Below, one piece after another: positions 27,965 to 38,414 of a stretch of 64,000 nucleotides of DNA. The first letter of the stretch is position 1; the number at the start of each line of letters is the position of its first letter. The position numbers and the translations under genes are program-made. This DNA is from QHXW01 sp963847515 (GTDB lineage: Bacteria > Acidobacteriota > Terriglobia > Bryobacterales > Bryobacteraceae), in assembly GCA_963847515.1 (NCBI GenBank), contig CAWKAA010000005.1, positions 2,108,001 through 2,172,000 on the forward strand, read 5' to 3'. A model generated the notes under the pieces. That model saw nothing but the letters and a program-made list of their open reading frames with translations, made no database searches and was not told the origin of the DNA.

Positions 27965-29467
27965 CTAAACGTACTCGAACAGTGCCATGAAACCGAAATC
28001 CATGTGCAGCTGCTGATGGCAGTGGAACAGCGTGAGGCCGGGATTATCCGCGACAAAGTCGACCTCTATCTCCTGGTAGCCGCCCACCATCACCACATCC
28101 TTCATGACGCCGGAAGTCGCCTGCCCCGCCACACGCGTCAGTTCGAAACTGTGGCGGTGAAGGTGGACCGGATGGATGTCATCGCTCGCGTTGCGCATGC
28201 GCAGCCGGTACCGTTTCCCTTGCTTCACGCGAAACATCGGCTGCATGTGATCTTCCGCAAACGCGACGTCGTTGATGGTCCACCGGTTGAAGCCGCCCTC
28301 GGCTGCGTTTTGTTTGGCAAAGGTCATGTCGAAGACTTGATCCGGCTGTGCGAAGCTGCGCACCGGAATTTCCGAACTGCGCGTAGTTCCAGTGGAACGG
28401 TTTGGGAGCGGCCCACTGCGGTTTACCCTTCTGGCCGGCATATTCAATCACCGTACCCATGCCGTGCGCCCGGTCATCGTTCGCCATATCGCCCATGATC
28501 CAGATGCCGGGGTGATTCATTTCGACAATTGCTGAGATTCGCTCTGCTGTGCCTAGCCAAAGTCCCGGCACGTTCACCGGCTTGGGGATTGGGTTGCCAT
28601 CCATCGCAACCACCGTGAAGGTATGTCCGGGCAACGCCAGACTGCGGATCTCGGTCGCGCTCCCGTTCAGGACGTGGAAGAGCACGCGTTCGCCCTGCTT
28701 CACCCGTATCGGTTCGCCGCTGCCCAGCATTCGTCCGTTGATGGTGAAGGAGCCATACCCGACCTCGAATCCATGCGGCATGCCTTTGGCGAGCGAGGCT
28801 TTCATGGCGCTCTCGCCCGAATCTTTCAGCTCCTTGACCGTGGCAGCGGGCGACTAGAAAGTCCATGTCCATGTCGCCGCCGCGGCTGTATGTCGGTTCG
28901 AATTCCTTCAGCGTGAGGAAAACCTCGCGATCGTAGTTTCCGGGATTGTTCTTCGGTTCGATATACACCGGGCCCACCAGACCCGTGTACTGTCCCGCGT
29001 TCAGATTCGCCCGTGCACGGACGTGCGTGTGGTAGAAGCGATACCCGGAAGGCTTTGGGACGAACGTGATGCGGCGGCTGCCATGCGGCGGAATGAACGG
29101 CGTGCCTTCTTCCGCGGCGCCATCCACATCGGTGGAAACAAATTGCCCGTGCCAATGCAATTGCTCGGGCGTGTCCGTTTGGTTGTGAATGTCGATCGTG
29201 ACTGGTTTGCCTTCTTGGAAGCGGAGCAGAGGCCCAGGGAATTGGCCGTTATAGGTAGTCGTCGAGACAATGTGTTTCGGCGCGAGTTCCACCGGCTTCA
29301 CCGGCGATAGTCAGGGTGTAATCGGCAGGGCCATCTTGCGCAGCGCCGTCTTTCGGCTGGGGCATGGCGGGCTGTCTGCAGCCAACGGTCTGGCTAAGTA
29401 ACGAGCCTCCTACCAGTGTGCCCGCGGTTTTCACGAAGTTGCGGCGCGAGAAGAGCGAACTTGGCAT
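27965..29467 (-). pseudogene. Multicopper oxidase, interrupted by three frameshifts
   Basis: Four overlapping frames read end to end give a complete Tat-exported multicopper oxidase. Seen are FSRRNFVKTAGTLVGG (leader), HWHGQF and YHTHVRA (type 2/3 copper), HPVHLHRHSFEL, and HCHQQLHMDFGFM, which carries the type 1 copper ligands with an axial Met. Joins lie near 29299-29308, 28854 and 28366-28373, each needing removal of one base. Such enzymes oxidise metals or phenols with oxygen. All copper sites are intact, which favours recent damage or base-calling error over old decay. The gene runs divergently from the YD-repeat gene. Confidence 0.8.
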
Positions 29468-29579
29468 GATGACCTGCTAGTTTTCCGAGGGCCAGTATAG
29501 CGCGCCTAGGTCACTATCCGGGTGCGAAAAAGAACAAGCTGCGATTGGGCTGCCGGTATAATTCTGTGATAGGTCTGCA

Positions 29580-30590
29580 ATGACTGACCGCGAGCAGCAC
29601 GGCCTCCGGGGGCCGGCGAAAACCGTCATCTGCGAAACGTTCGATTGGGACGAAAAGGCAGGGGCCATCCCTGAAAAGCCCAGCCGCCGCGAAGAACTGA
29701 CCTTCTCACCCCAAGGCAACCTGCTCGATAACGTCTCGCAGGTTCAAGATCGGACGGTACTGCGCTCCACCAAAGTTTACGATGAAGCCGGCCGGCTGCG
29801 TATGACTAAGTGGCAGAATCCGAATGGGACCGAAAGTAGCATAGAGCTGAGATACGACCAATTCGGTCAAATCATCCACTATGGTGCAAATGTAACTTAC
29901 TCATCCGAGAACGGGCGCAAGGTCAAGACCGAGATATTCGAAGCGAAAACGCCTGGCGTGGATCGAGCATTTGGTTTCGAGGAAGGACCATCCCAGGTGT
30001 TTTGGACCATAGGTAATGCGGCCTTGGCCTCGACGTTTTACGACGGAATGGGACGGCCTGCTGAAATGGTGTTCTATGACAGTGAGCACGTGCAGATCTC
30101 CAGACTCGTGCGCACATACGACGAGCGCGGCCGAGTGACCAGCGAGGAAAACCAAACCTTGAGTCCGCGCGCTGTCGCCGGCCAACGCACTGACGGGGGA
30201 GCGATGCCGAAGGAGATGGCGCAATTGCTAGTGCGGATTTTCAGCCAAGGTCCGATGCGGATGACTTATAAGTACGACGATCAGGACCGGATGGTCGAGC
30301 GAACCCAGGAGATGGGGTTGTTCGGGTACACGAAGACCGTTTCTGTCTATAACGACCATGGGGATTTGAGCAAACAACAGACCTATTCGACGCACCAGGG
30401 AGACACTCCGGTCGACGAGGAAGGCAACATCCCCACGCCACCACCCGCTCCCGAGAAGCTCGAAAGCGAAGCGAAGTTTTCATACCAATACGATAATCGC
30501 GGTAACTGGACGCGCAAGAAGACTTCGACGCTTCACTATCCCAAGTCTGGCTGGGAAAGTGTCGAAACGAGATCTATCACTTACCACTAA
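29580..30590 (+). CDS. YD-repeat (RHS-like) protein of unknown function
   Basis: A 336-residue protein with irregular repeats of about 20-30 residues ending in YDxxGR or YDxxDR strings: VYDEAGRLRMTKW, RYDQFGQIIHY, FYDGMGRPAEMVFY, TYDERGRVTSEE, KYDDQDRMVERTQ, YDNRGNWTRK. These are the beta-hairpin strands of YD/RHS repeats, which normally build shells around toxins or act as cell surface proteins. There is no signal peptide, no RHS core signature and no toxin domain, so it is a stand-alone repeat protein. The start ATG is at 29580. Its stop overlaps the stop of the kinase gene by four bases (convergent). Confidence 0.75.
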   Translation: MTDREQHGLRGPAKTVICETFDWDEKAGAIPEKPSRREELTFSPQGNLLDNVSQVQDRTVLRSTKVYDEAGRLRMTKWQNPNGTESSIELRYDQFGQIIHYGANVTYSSENGRKVKTEIFEAKTPGVDRAFGFEEGPSQVFWTIGNAALASTFYDGMGRPAEMVFYDSEHVQISRLVRTYDERGRVTSEENQTLSPRAVAGQRTDGGAMPKEMAQLLVRIFSQGPMRMTYKYDDQDRMVERTQEMGLFGYTKTVSVYNDHGDLSKQQTYSTHQGDTPVDEEGNIPTPPPAPEKLESEAKFSYQYDNRGNWTRKKTSTLHYPKSGWESVETRSITYH

Positions 30591-33481
30591 CGATCACCGG
30601 GCTCCTGCAATGCCGCATCGCAAATAGAAATCATCCGGGCCACGCCCTTAGGATTCCCGCAGGCGAACCCATTCGCGGCGATCACTGCCGGATTCGGAAT
30701 CCGCCGCCACGCCTCCGCGCTTTTTCGGTACCAGTTACGCGCTTCCATCCATCGGTTCCGGCGCTGGTCGGGAGCCGCTGCGGAGCGTTCCGCCTCTGTC
30801 TTCGACAACTCCCCCATTCCGAAATAAGCGTCTGCGGCGGCGTACAATGCCGGGAGGTCTGGAGGTTGAGCCGCCGTCAGCGGCTCCAGGATCGCCACAG
30901 CCTTGCGGTATTCCGTGTCTGCCTCCGGCCGTTTTCCCATCTTGACCAGCGCAGCTCCTGTCTTGATATGGCTGACTGCAAGCTCGACACTCGTGGGTGC
31001 CGCTTTGCCGGCGGCCGCCTCAAAGTCCGCAATACCCTGCCGATCGCTCGCGAGCGCGGCAGTGGGATTACCCATCCTCAACAGCGCCTCCCCTTTCCAA
31101 AGAAGGTTGAACGCCAACGCCTCGCGGATGTCTTTGGAAGAGTGATTGGGGTCGCGCTCCCATTGCTGAATCGCCCGCTCAAACAAGGCGAGTCCTTCCG
31201 CGCTTTTTCCCGCGCTCACCAGTGCTCGGCCGGTGTCATACCAAATCTCGCGGACATCACTTCGAAGTAGGACATTGTCTGGCTCCGCTTTAGCCATTGG
31301 CTCCAAGATGTCCAAAGCCCGGTGAAAACACTGAAGGGCTTCGGCATGGCTTCCGTCAGCCATGAGAATGTTGCCACGACCCTTCAGAGTAATCGCCAGT
31401 TCCCTTGTGGACCTGGCGTCCGTGCGATCCGCGGCCAGCGTCTCGTAAAGCTCCAGGCCCGACTGGTTGAATTGCAAACCCTCTTGCCGCGAGCCCAACT
31501 GCGCCAACTCGTCACCAACCCTCACCCGAACGTTGGCAATGCCAGGACGCAGGTTCGGATAGTCGGGATTACTCTTCAGCAGACCTTCCTTCAGTGCCAG
31601 TTCCTGACGCAGTGACTCCAGAGCGCCCGCCTGATCTTGAAATCCTGCGAGCGCACCATACTCCAGGGCTCTCTCGCTGCGGACCTTGGGGTTGGCCCCA
31701 TCCGTCTTCAAGAGCCGCCCTGTGATCGCCATGGCTTGATCTACTTGTTCGCGCGCCCCTGGCTGGCCGGCTCGAGAGAACATGACCGCCAGGATGCGAT
31801 GCCCGTACGCCAGATTCAGTTGATCGATCACATTCGATGGATTGGCTCGCGCCGCGGCCTCCCAGTTTGCGATGGCTTTGCGGAAACTGCTGAGAGCCGC
31901 TTCCGCATTTCCAAGATTTGCGTCGTTCATGTTGCCCTGTAGCAAGCCGATGCGCTGATACGCCGTACCCAGTTCGCGCTGTAAAGAACTGTCGCCGCCC
32001 GAATCCTTAGACAGGCTGTCGAGGTATTCGAGCGCGCGCGTCAGCAATAACTTTCGAGTCTCCAAAGCTGCAGGCAATTTCTGAATCGAATCGTGTATTT
32101 CGAAAATCAGCGAATTCGCCAGCTTGCGTACGTCATTGAACCGTTGCTCTGCCTTGGCGCGGGCGGCGCGGGCGATTTCGGCCTGCTCGCGAGCGATCCG
32201 CGCCTCCCGCACAGTCGCAACGATGCCGCCAATTAACGCCAGAAACACCAGAACCGATGCGGCCACCCCTGCTTTGTTTCGCTTGACGAACTTGCTGGTT
32301 CGATACGCCAGGGTGTCCTTCCGCGCGATTACCGGCAAACCCATGAGGTACCTGCGGATGTCTTCCGAGAACTGATCCACCGAAATGTAGCGCCTCTCCG
32401 GTTCCTTGCGAAGCGCCTTCAAAAGGATATTGTCCAGATCGCCTGCCAGGCGCGAGCGCAGCTTCTCCGGCCGCTCATTCCGCAGGCTGGACACCGTTTC
32501 CGGAGTGGTCGATGCCGCCCGAGTGTCGGGCTCGGTCGATTCCTCCCTCCGGCCGATCGCCGTGCTCGGCTTTTCCGGTTCCTCCTCGCACACCGCTTTC
32601 GCAATTTCCGGCAGCGTGCGGGACGCCGTCCGGTACGGCCAGTGGCCGGTCAACAGACGATACAACACCACTCCCAGCGAATAGATATCCGTGGACGTGC
32701 TGAACGCGCTACCCCGCAGTTGCTCGGGACTGGCATATTCAGGGGTCATCATGCGGGCGATAGTGGCAGTGGCCTCGCCCGCCCCAGTCGTGCCTGGCGG
32801 ATCCATAATCTTGGCGATTCCGAAATCCAGCAGCTTCGGCACACCATCGGTTGTGACCAGGATGTTGCCAGGCTTGAGGTCCCGGTGTATCACCAGATTC
32901 TGGTGAGCGAACTGCACCGCGGCACACACTAAGCGGAACAATTGGAGACGGTCCACGGTCGAAAGCTTTCGCGAATCGCAATACTCGTCGATCGGCTGGC
33001 CCTGAACGTATTCGATAACTAAGTAAGGTTGGCCTTCCTCCGTCGCGCCGCCGTCGAGCAATCGCGCAATGTTGGGATGATCCAGATTGGCCAAAATCTG
33101 GCGCTCGGCTTTGAACCGCCGGACCAGGAAATCCGAGTCAAAGCCGGTGCGGATCAGCTTGATGGCTACTTCTTTGTGATACTGGTCGTCCGCACGTACG
33201 GCTTTGTAGACCGCGCCCATGCCGCCCTGCGCGATGGTCTCGCGGATCTGGTAATTCCCAATCCTGCGTCCCTTCTGGGCTCTCTCCTGTTCGTCCTCCA
33301 GAGCCGAAGTCTCCAGAAAATCGCCCGCTTCCGCGTAGGAAGCCAGCAGGCTTTCTACTTCACCCATGAGCAATGTTTCTCCGCCGCACGCCTCGACGAT
33401 GTGATCTTTGCGCTTGGCTGCGTCAAGATCCAGGCACTCGTTCACAATCTGCTTGACCCGTGCCCAGTTCTCAGACTCCAT
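30587..33481 (-). CDS. Ser/Thr protein kinase with TPR domain
   Basis: A 964-residue PknB-type kinase. The kinase domain (about 75-385) has the Gly loop AQGGMGAVYKA, Lys108 in VAIKL, HRDLKPGNIL with Asp201, DFG at 219-221, and PEYASPEQLRG. A single membrane span follows at about 404-423 (AGVAASVLVFLALIGGIVAT), then a coiled-coil (REARIAREQAEIARAARAKAEQ) and TPR-like helices to the end. Kinase inside, TPR outside or in the periplasm. The ATG at 33481 is preferred over an upstream in-frame start because it opens the conserved N-terminal MESENWARVKQI and overlaps the sigma factor gene by 11 bases. The two genes form the sigma/kinase pair frequent in these bacteria. Confidence 0.92.
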   Translation of the reverse strand: MESENWARVKQIVNECLDLDAAKRKDHIVEACGGETLLMGEVESLLASYAEAGDFLETSALEDEQERAQKGRRIGNYQIRETIAQGGMGAVYKAVRADDQYHKEVAIKLIRTGFDSDFLVRRFKAERQILANLDHPNIARLLDGGATEEGQPYLVIEYVQGQPIDEYCDSRKLSTVDRLQLFRLVCAAVQFAHQNLVIHRDLKPGNILVTTDGVPKLLDFGIAKIMDPPGTTGAGEATATIARMMTPEYASPEQLRGSAFSTSTDIYSLGVVLYRLLTGHWPYRTASRTLPEIAKAVCEEEPEKPSTAIGRREESTEPDTRAASTTPETVSSLRNERPEKLRSRLAGDLDNILLKALRKEPERRYISVDQFSEDIRRYLMGLPVIARKDTLAYRTSKFVKRNKAGVAASVLVFLALIGGIVATVREARIAREQAEIARAARAKAEQRFNDVRKLANSLIFEIHDSIQKLPAALETRKLLLTRALEYLDSLSKDSGGDSSLQRELGTAYQRIGLLQGNMNDANLGNAEAALSSFRKAIANWEAAARANPSNVIDQLNLAYGHRILAVMFSRAGQPGAREQVDQAMAITGRLLKTDGANPKVRSERALEYGALAGFQDQAGALESLRQELALKEGLLKSNPDYPNLRPGIANVRVRVGDELAQLGSRQEGLQFNQSGLELYETLAADRTDARSTRELAITLKGRGNILMADGSHAEALQCFHRALDILEPMAKAEPDNVLLRSDVREIWYDTGRALVSAGKSAEGLALFERAIQQWERDPNHSSKDIREALAFNLLWKGEALLRMGNPTAALASDRQGIADFEAAAGKAAPTSVELAVSHIKTGAALVKMGKRPEADTEYRKAVAILEPLTAAQPPDLPALYAAADAYFGMGELSKTEAERSAAAPDQRRNRWMEARNWYRKSAEAWRRIPNPAVIAANGFACGNPKGVARMISICDAALQEPGDR

Positions 33482-34049
33482 GTGTCGTTCCCCGGCTGAG
33501 CTGGCGATGCAGCCAGGCTCTTGCGACATTCCAGTCGCGCTTTACTGTGGCCGGCGAGATTCCCAAAACTCTCGCCGTGCTTTCGATGGACAGGCCGCCA
33601 AAGAACCGCAATTCGACAATGCGCCCTTGTTGCGGGTCGATTCGCGAAAGCTCTTCGAGCGCATCTTCGAGTGCGATCAGATCCATTTCGCGGCGGCCTG
33701 GCACCCCCAGCGCTTCATCAAAAGCCAGCATCGTCTGGCCCCCGCCTCGCTTGGAAGCATTGCGCGCTCGCGCATGGCTCACCAGAATGTGACGGATTAC
33801 TTGCGACGCAACGGCAAAGAAATGATCCCTGTCGTGCCACTGAACCCGCTGCTGATCGATCAGCTTCAGGTAGGCTTCGTGAACCAGGGCTGTGCTTTGC
33901 AGCGTATGATCCGGCCGTTCTCCGCGAAGCTGGCGCGCCGCCAGGTGGCGAAGTTCGTTGTACACCAGGGGCGTCAGCTTGTCGAGCGCCTGCTTGTTTC
34001 CGTTCCCCCAGTCCAGAAGCAAGCCCGTGATGTCTTCACCACTTGCCAC
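33471..34049 (-). CDS. ECF-type RNA polymerase sigma factor
   Basis: A 192-residue ECF sigma factor of the group common in acidobacteria and planctomycetes. Region 2 contains LVYNELRHLAARQLRGERP then HTLQSTALVHEAYLKLID and HFFAVASQVIRHILVSHA; region 4 contains RIVELRFFGGLSIESTARVL and GISPATVKRDWNVARAWL. The start ATG at 34049 is standard. The stop overlaps the kinase start by 11 bases, so kinase and sigma factor levels should be coupled. No anti-sigma gene is visible, so regulation through phosphorylation by the kinase is a reasonable guess and no more. Divergent from the secreted-protein operon at 34165. Confidence 0.9.
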   Translation of the reverse strand: MASGEDITGLLLDWGNGNKQALDKLTPLVYNELRHLAARQLRGERPDHTLQSTALVHEAYLKLIDQQRVQWHDRDHFFAVASQVIRHILVSHARARNASKRGGGQTMLAFDEALGVPGRREMDLIALEDALEELSRIDPQQGRIVELRFFGGLSIESTARVLGISPATVKRDWNVARAWLHRQLSRGTTHGV

Positions 34050-34164
34050 CCCGCGGACCCCCTCTGGAACATTCTAAGAAAAAAAACTTCAAATCGTGAG
34101 CCAGTTTACATACCCATCGACGCTTAAGGGGACATAGGGCGCTGAGAGCCCGGAGGAGGAGAGT

Positions 34165-35538
34165 ATGATGAACAAGAATTTGACAGGCGCCTTGGCGCTG
34201 GCACTTTGCGCAACATCTATGGCGGTGGCGGACACCAAAATCGCCGCTAAGTATACTTCTGACGGCCAAACAACTGAAACCACGGTATTTGCAAAGGGAG
34301 AACGCCTTCGGTACGAATACGGAGAAGGTTTGACCCTTATCCGTCAGTGTGACCAGAAACGGTTGGTCCAAATTGACGATAAGGCCAAGACATTCCTGAA
34401 CTTACCAGCCGAGCAGGCGGATGCCGCCGGGGCCGCGCAACCTATTATTACCGATACGGGCGACCGGAAGCTCATGTATGGCCTTACCGCCCGTCACCTG
34501 AAGATCACCCAGACGACGGATGGCAAGAAGACGGAAACCGAGGGCTGGTATACCAGCCTGAAAGACGGCGGTTCTTGCGCGCAGCAGGATTCCGGATCCG
34601 CACAACGCGGGTTTCCGTTGGCATATACTACTACGACGTACGGGGAGAATGGCAAGCCGTCTTCGACGTTTGCTATGTCAGTGACGTCTGTGGCTAATGC
34701 GCCGCTCGAAGCCGCTTTATTTGAAGTTCCGGCCGGGTACACCGACTCTGCGCCGGCGGCCGGGAAGAAGGTTGCGCACAAGGCTCCGGGCGAGATTCGG
34801 CTGGGCGTGGTTGAGCCGCGCAACAAGTCCAACGTGCAGAATCAAAGCACCCGGTCCTATGAACATCTCGTCGCCCAACTCCAGGATGCCAAGTTCGACG
34901 TCGTGCCGCTCCCTGACGGAACGCCCGAAGCGATCACGCAGAAAGCTCAGGAGTGGCAGTGCGACTACATCCTCTATAACGAGCCGTCGAGCGTGGAACA
35001 GCCTGCCGGCAATAAAGTGGGACGCTTTCTTCACCACGCGCCCGGTATCGGCCGCGTAACGGGTGGCGATGTCACCGAAGCGCGTGTGGACTACCGGCTG
35101 GTCCCGCTCAGCGGCGGCTCACCCATTTCCTCATCGGTGACCGGCAAAACCGGCGGCCAGTTCAACTGGAAAGCCGCGGCCGTTCTGGCCGCCAACGTCA
35201 TGCCGATGACCATGGCGGCAAGAATGGCAACCGGAAACGGCATGATGAACCCGATCATGATGAAAGCTCTGCTCAGCAGCGGCCATGGCGTCGGGGCTTC
35301 TTCAATGATGGGCATGGACCCCATGATGGGTGGCATGTCGATGTTCATGCGCGGGACTAATATGATGCCGGGAGCCGGCATGCAAAGCCTCATGCCTGGA
35401 ATGGGCGGAATGCCAGGAATGCCTGGAATGACCGGAAACGCGGCACAGAATCCCACTGCGTTGGACACCGCAGTTGCGGCCGCTTTCGACCAGGAAGTCA
35501 CGGCCCTCAGCGCGCAACTGAAGCCCGCCGCCAGGTGA
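34165..35538 (+). CDS. Secreted DUF4412-like protein with Met/Gly-rich segment
   Basis: A 457-residue exported protein; GGAGGAGGAG precedes the tandem ATGs at 34165 and 34168. After the signal (ALALALCATSMAVA) the N-terminal part resembles DUF4412-type domains (KYTSDGQTTETTVFAKGERL, ending in FEVPAGY). A middle domain (about 210-350) has Rossmann-like strands (IRLGVVEPRNKSN). Residues about 345-430 are strongly enriched in Met and Gly (MMGMDPMMGGMSMFM, GMGGMPGMPGM). The following gene has a related Gly-rich segment. It opens an operon of four secreted or TPR proteins up to 40993. Met-rich stretches can bind copper or aggregate; neither is shown here. Confidence 0.7.
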   Translation: MMNKNLTGALALALCATSMAVADTKIAAKYTSDGQTTETTVFAKGERLRYEYGEGLTLIRQCDQKRLVQIDDKAKTFLNLPAEQADAAGAAQPIITDTGDRKLMYGLTARHLKITQTTDGKKTETEGWYTSLKDGGSCAQQDSGSAQRGFPLAYTTTTYGENGKPSSTFAMSVTSVANAPLEAALFEVPAGYTDSAPAAGKKVAHKAPGEIRLGVVEPRNKSNVQNQSTRSYEHLVAQLQDAKFDVVPLPDGTPEAITQKAQEWQCDYILYNEPSSVEQPAGNKVGRFLHHAPGIGRVTGGDVTEARVDYRLVPLSGGSPISSSVTGKTGGQFNWKAAAVLAANVMPMTMAARMATGNGMMNPIMMKALLSSGHGVGASSMMGMDPMMGGMSMFMRGTNMMPGAGMQSLMPGMGGMPGMPGMTGNAAQNPTALDTAVAAAFDQEVTALSAQLKPAAR

Positions 35539-35566
35539 ACCTGTGGCTGTATTGGGAGGTGGACCG

Positions 35567-38413
35567 ATGACGGCCAATCAAAGAGTTTCGCTTCTGGCGC
35601 TGTCGCTCGCCGCCGTTCAACTGCAGGGGGCGCAACTCCTGGTGGTAAATCACACCGCGGGTAGTGCCTGGTCCCTTGAAGAGGCGGATTCCATTCTGGT
35701 CAACGGGAAAGAGAAGGTGCGCAGCAGCCCACTCTCCGCTGCTGCGCATTCTGAGACCTGGGATGCGAAAACCATCGGGCATCTGCCCGATGCTCCGCTG
35801 ACCAGTTTTTCCGTCATTCTCCGCACTGCCGATGGCCTTCTCCTGGCCCGCTCGGGAGAAGCAGCCGACTGGCAACTCCTCCTGCCCGACGGCGCCAAGA
35901 GCAAAACCCCTCAGTCCGCCGCCGAAATCTGGAAGGGCGCCACCATCGCGCTCCGAAAAGACCACAAGGATAAAACGGCAACTCCCATTGTCCTGGGAAA
36001 CCTCTACGCGATCGTTCCCGGGGCAGATCCGGCCTTGTCCGCCGCGCGCCTCGCTACCGACACTTCCTACAACCGATTGCCGGGTATGGATGACGCGCAA
36101 GCCTTTCGCCAGATGCTCGAAATCATTTCTCCGGCGGTCAAGCTGTATCCCTCCGGCGCGGCCACCGAAAAAATCCGCGACTATATCCGCACGGGCATGT
36201 CGAGCCGCATCGAGAAATGGTCCGAAGGCGATGCCCCTGTGACCACCCTCGACGAGTGCCTGTTGCTGGCCAAGACCTCGGAGACCGCATTCCCAGCCGA
36301 TGCGCCGCAAGCCGATCTGCGGAAACGTGCTGCCGAAGCGAAAAGGTGGCTCGACCGGCGCCTGGCCATCCTGCGCGCGCTGAATGCCGGAAAGCAATGC
36401 GAAGCTTTCCTGGCTGGTTACCGCGAATTCGAACCTTATGATAAGTCCTTCCCCGATCTGGCGGCCGTCCGCCATGCCAGCTTGCAGGAAAGCGCTCTCT
36501 TACATGTGGACTCCGCGCGCCGGGCGCGTCAGGAGGGTGATTTCGCCAGTGCCATTCGGGATCTTCGCGTGGCCCACTGGCGCAACCCGGAGTTAGCCGA
36601 AGCCGGCCAGCTGCTGGAAGAAGTACGGCTCGAGATCGCGCGCCTTTCCGCCCAGCAGTTCGCCGGCGAGCGGCGCGGCGTAGATCCGCGCGCCCCCGCA
36701 CAGGTGCAGTTACAGCGGCGGCTTCTATTAGCGGAACAGTACCTGAACGACGGCAAGCAAGCGGAGGCCGAGCAGGCGCTCAAGGAAGCCGAGGCCATAG
36801 ACAAAGACGAACCTAAGATCACTCTGGGTCAGGCCCGGTTAGCTGTCGCTCGCGGAGATCTCGGGATGGCGCTGGCCCTGCTCGATCTCTACGCGGGCAT
36901 GGCGCTTACGCCGCAAGATTTTGCCGAAGGCGAAAAGCTGCGCGCCAGCGTTCAATACAAAATCGACAATTCCCGCGCCGAAGAACGTGATCAGCTCAAG
37001 ACCCTTTACTCCAACCAGCAGTTCACCGCTGCCCTTCAGAGCGCTGCCAGCGGCTTGAAGCTCGACAACGAGGAGCCGGCATTTCTCTTTCAAGCCGGCG
37101 TCAACGCCTGTCTGCTGCGTCACTGTGACGACGCCGCTCCTCTGCTGCACCGCTATCTGGATCTGACGGATTCCACCCAGAGCAATCGAGAACAGCGCCT
37201 CACTTCCATGCGTCTGCTCCGGGAAATGACGACGGCGCACACCGTGGCCGCCGCCGGTCCGTTCGCGAAAACAGGTCCTCTGAGCTGGTTCTCGGGCACG
37301 CCACTCGACCGCGGCGTGTTTTACGATCCGGTAAGCCTCGCCTTTCAGCCGAAGGTGGCTCACATCAATGCCTCGAATCATTTGAGCGTTCTCTATGAAT
37401 GGGCCGGCAATCAGGTGCGTTCGGTCCACACCAAGTACGAGGAAAAGAAAACGGGCTCCAACATCGCGAAGCTCGCGCTCGCCGGAGCCGCGGCATCCCA
37501 GGGCCTTTCCCTGCCGGTGACTCTCAGGACCACCGGCCGCGAGACCAACGATTTCTACTTCAATTACTACGACGATGCCCCGCAGATTTTCAAGATCAGC
37601 CGCGACAATCGTGTCGTGGAGAGCCGGAAGATCCCCATCATGCTGCCGGGCCTTGGCGGTTTTGGCGCCTTCGGCGGCATCGGGGCAATCGGCTCCATGG
37701 CCAACCTGGGCCGCTTGGGTGGACTGAGAGGACTCAGCGGTATGGGTGGCTTCGGCGGCCTCGGCGCAGGCGGGCTAAAGGGAATTCCCGCGCTCAACGG
37801 AATGCCTGGCATGGGCGGAACGCCCGGTATCGGAGGAATGCCAGGCATCGGTGGACTAGGCGGCCTCTCGGCGATGCGCCAGTTCATTCCATCGCGCAAC
37901 TATTCCATCCACGCGGACCCACAGGGCGGATCTACCAATGGATTTCTCACGCTCTGGAACAATCCTCGCCTGGACACGCGTCTCGCGCACCTGGCCACCG
38001 GCAAGCGCGTAGCCGTCGGCTTCTCGGGAAATCGCTACTTCCATCCGTTCGTCTGGGATGCCATTCACATGTTCGAGCTCGATTACGACGACCAGGGCCG
38101 CGTGCGCCATGCGTGGGAATTGGACGAGCCCAATGCCCCCCGGCTCGATTTCGTATGGGAAGGCAAGCGGCTTATGAGCGTCACCGCGAAAACAGCCTCC
38201 GAACAGACCGTGTACTCGCGCACGCTCACCTATTCCGGCGACAAGCTCATCAGTGAATCCATCAGTGGGGCCGGCAAGGCGTCAAAGATCCAATACAAGT
38301 ACAACAAGCAGGGCGTGCTCATCGAGGCCGAGTGCGACACCGATGCCTCGCTCGACAGCCGCTCGCGCAAGGTTGAGTTCATGGATGAAACCGCAGATAA
38401 GGCGAGGCGTTGA
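35567..38413 (+). CDS. Large secreted TPR-like protein with Gly-rich segment
   Basis: A 948-residue exported protein; ATG at 35567 after GGGAGG, signal ending AVQLQGAQ. Residues about 20-160 are a beta-rich domain, about 170-560 are helical with TPR-like character (AEQALKEAEAIDKDEPKI). Residues about 690-760 form a low-complexity Gly/Leu/Met stretch (GGFGAFGGIGAIGSMANLG, GMPGMGGTPGIGGMPGIGG). A C-terminal domain contains YD-like strands (LDYDDQGRVRHAWELD, QYKYNKQGVLIEAE). No enzyme motif is visible. It follows the DUF4412-like gene at 28 bases and precedes the next gene by one base, so cotranscription is very likely. Probably envelope-associated. Confidence 0.68.
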   Translation: MTANQRVSLLALSLAAVQLQGAQLLVVNHTAGSAWSLEEADSILVNGKEKVRSSPLSAAAHSETWDAKTIGHLPDAPLTSFSVILRTADGLLLARSGEAADWQLLLPDGAKSKTPQSAAEIWKGATIALRKDHKDKTATPIVLGNLYAIVPGADPALSAARLATDTSYNRLPGMDDAQAFRQMLEIISPAVKLYPSGAATEKIRDYIRTGMSSRIEKWSEGDAPVTTLDECLLLAKTSETAFPADAPQADLRKRAAEAKRWLDRRLAILRALNAGKQCEAFLAGYREFEPYDKSFPDLAAVRHASLQESALLHVDSARRARQEGDFASAIRDLRVAHWRNPELAEAGQLLEEVRLEIARLSAQQFAGERRGVDPRAPAQVQLQRRLLLAEQYLNDGKQAEAEQALKEAEAIDKDEPKITLGQARLAVARGDLGMALALLDLYAGMALTPQDFAEGEKLRASVQYKIDNSRAEERDQLKTLYSNQQFTAALQSAASGLKLDNEEPAFLFQAGVNACLLRHCDDAAPLLHRYLDLTDSTQSNREQRLTSMRLLREMTTAHTVAAAGPFAKTGPLSWFSGTPLDRGVFYDPVSLAFQPKVAHINASNHLSVLYEWAGNQVRSVHTKYEEKKTGSNIAKLALAGAAASQGLSLPVTLRTTGRETNDFYFNYYDDAPQIFKISRDNRVVESRKIPIMLPGLGGFGAFGGIGAIGSMANLGRLGGLRGLSGMGGFGGLGAGGLKGIPALNGMPGMGGTPGIGGMPGIGGLGGLSAMRQFIPSRNYSIHADPQGGSTNGFLTLWNNPRLDTRLAHLATGKRVAVGFSGNRYFHPFVWDAIHMFELDYDDQGRVRHAWELDEPNAPRLDFVWEGKRLMSVTAKTASEQTVYSRTLTYSGDKLISESISGAGKASKIQYKYNKQGVLIEAECDTDASLDSRSRKVEFMDETADKARR

Positions 38414-38414
38414 T

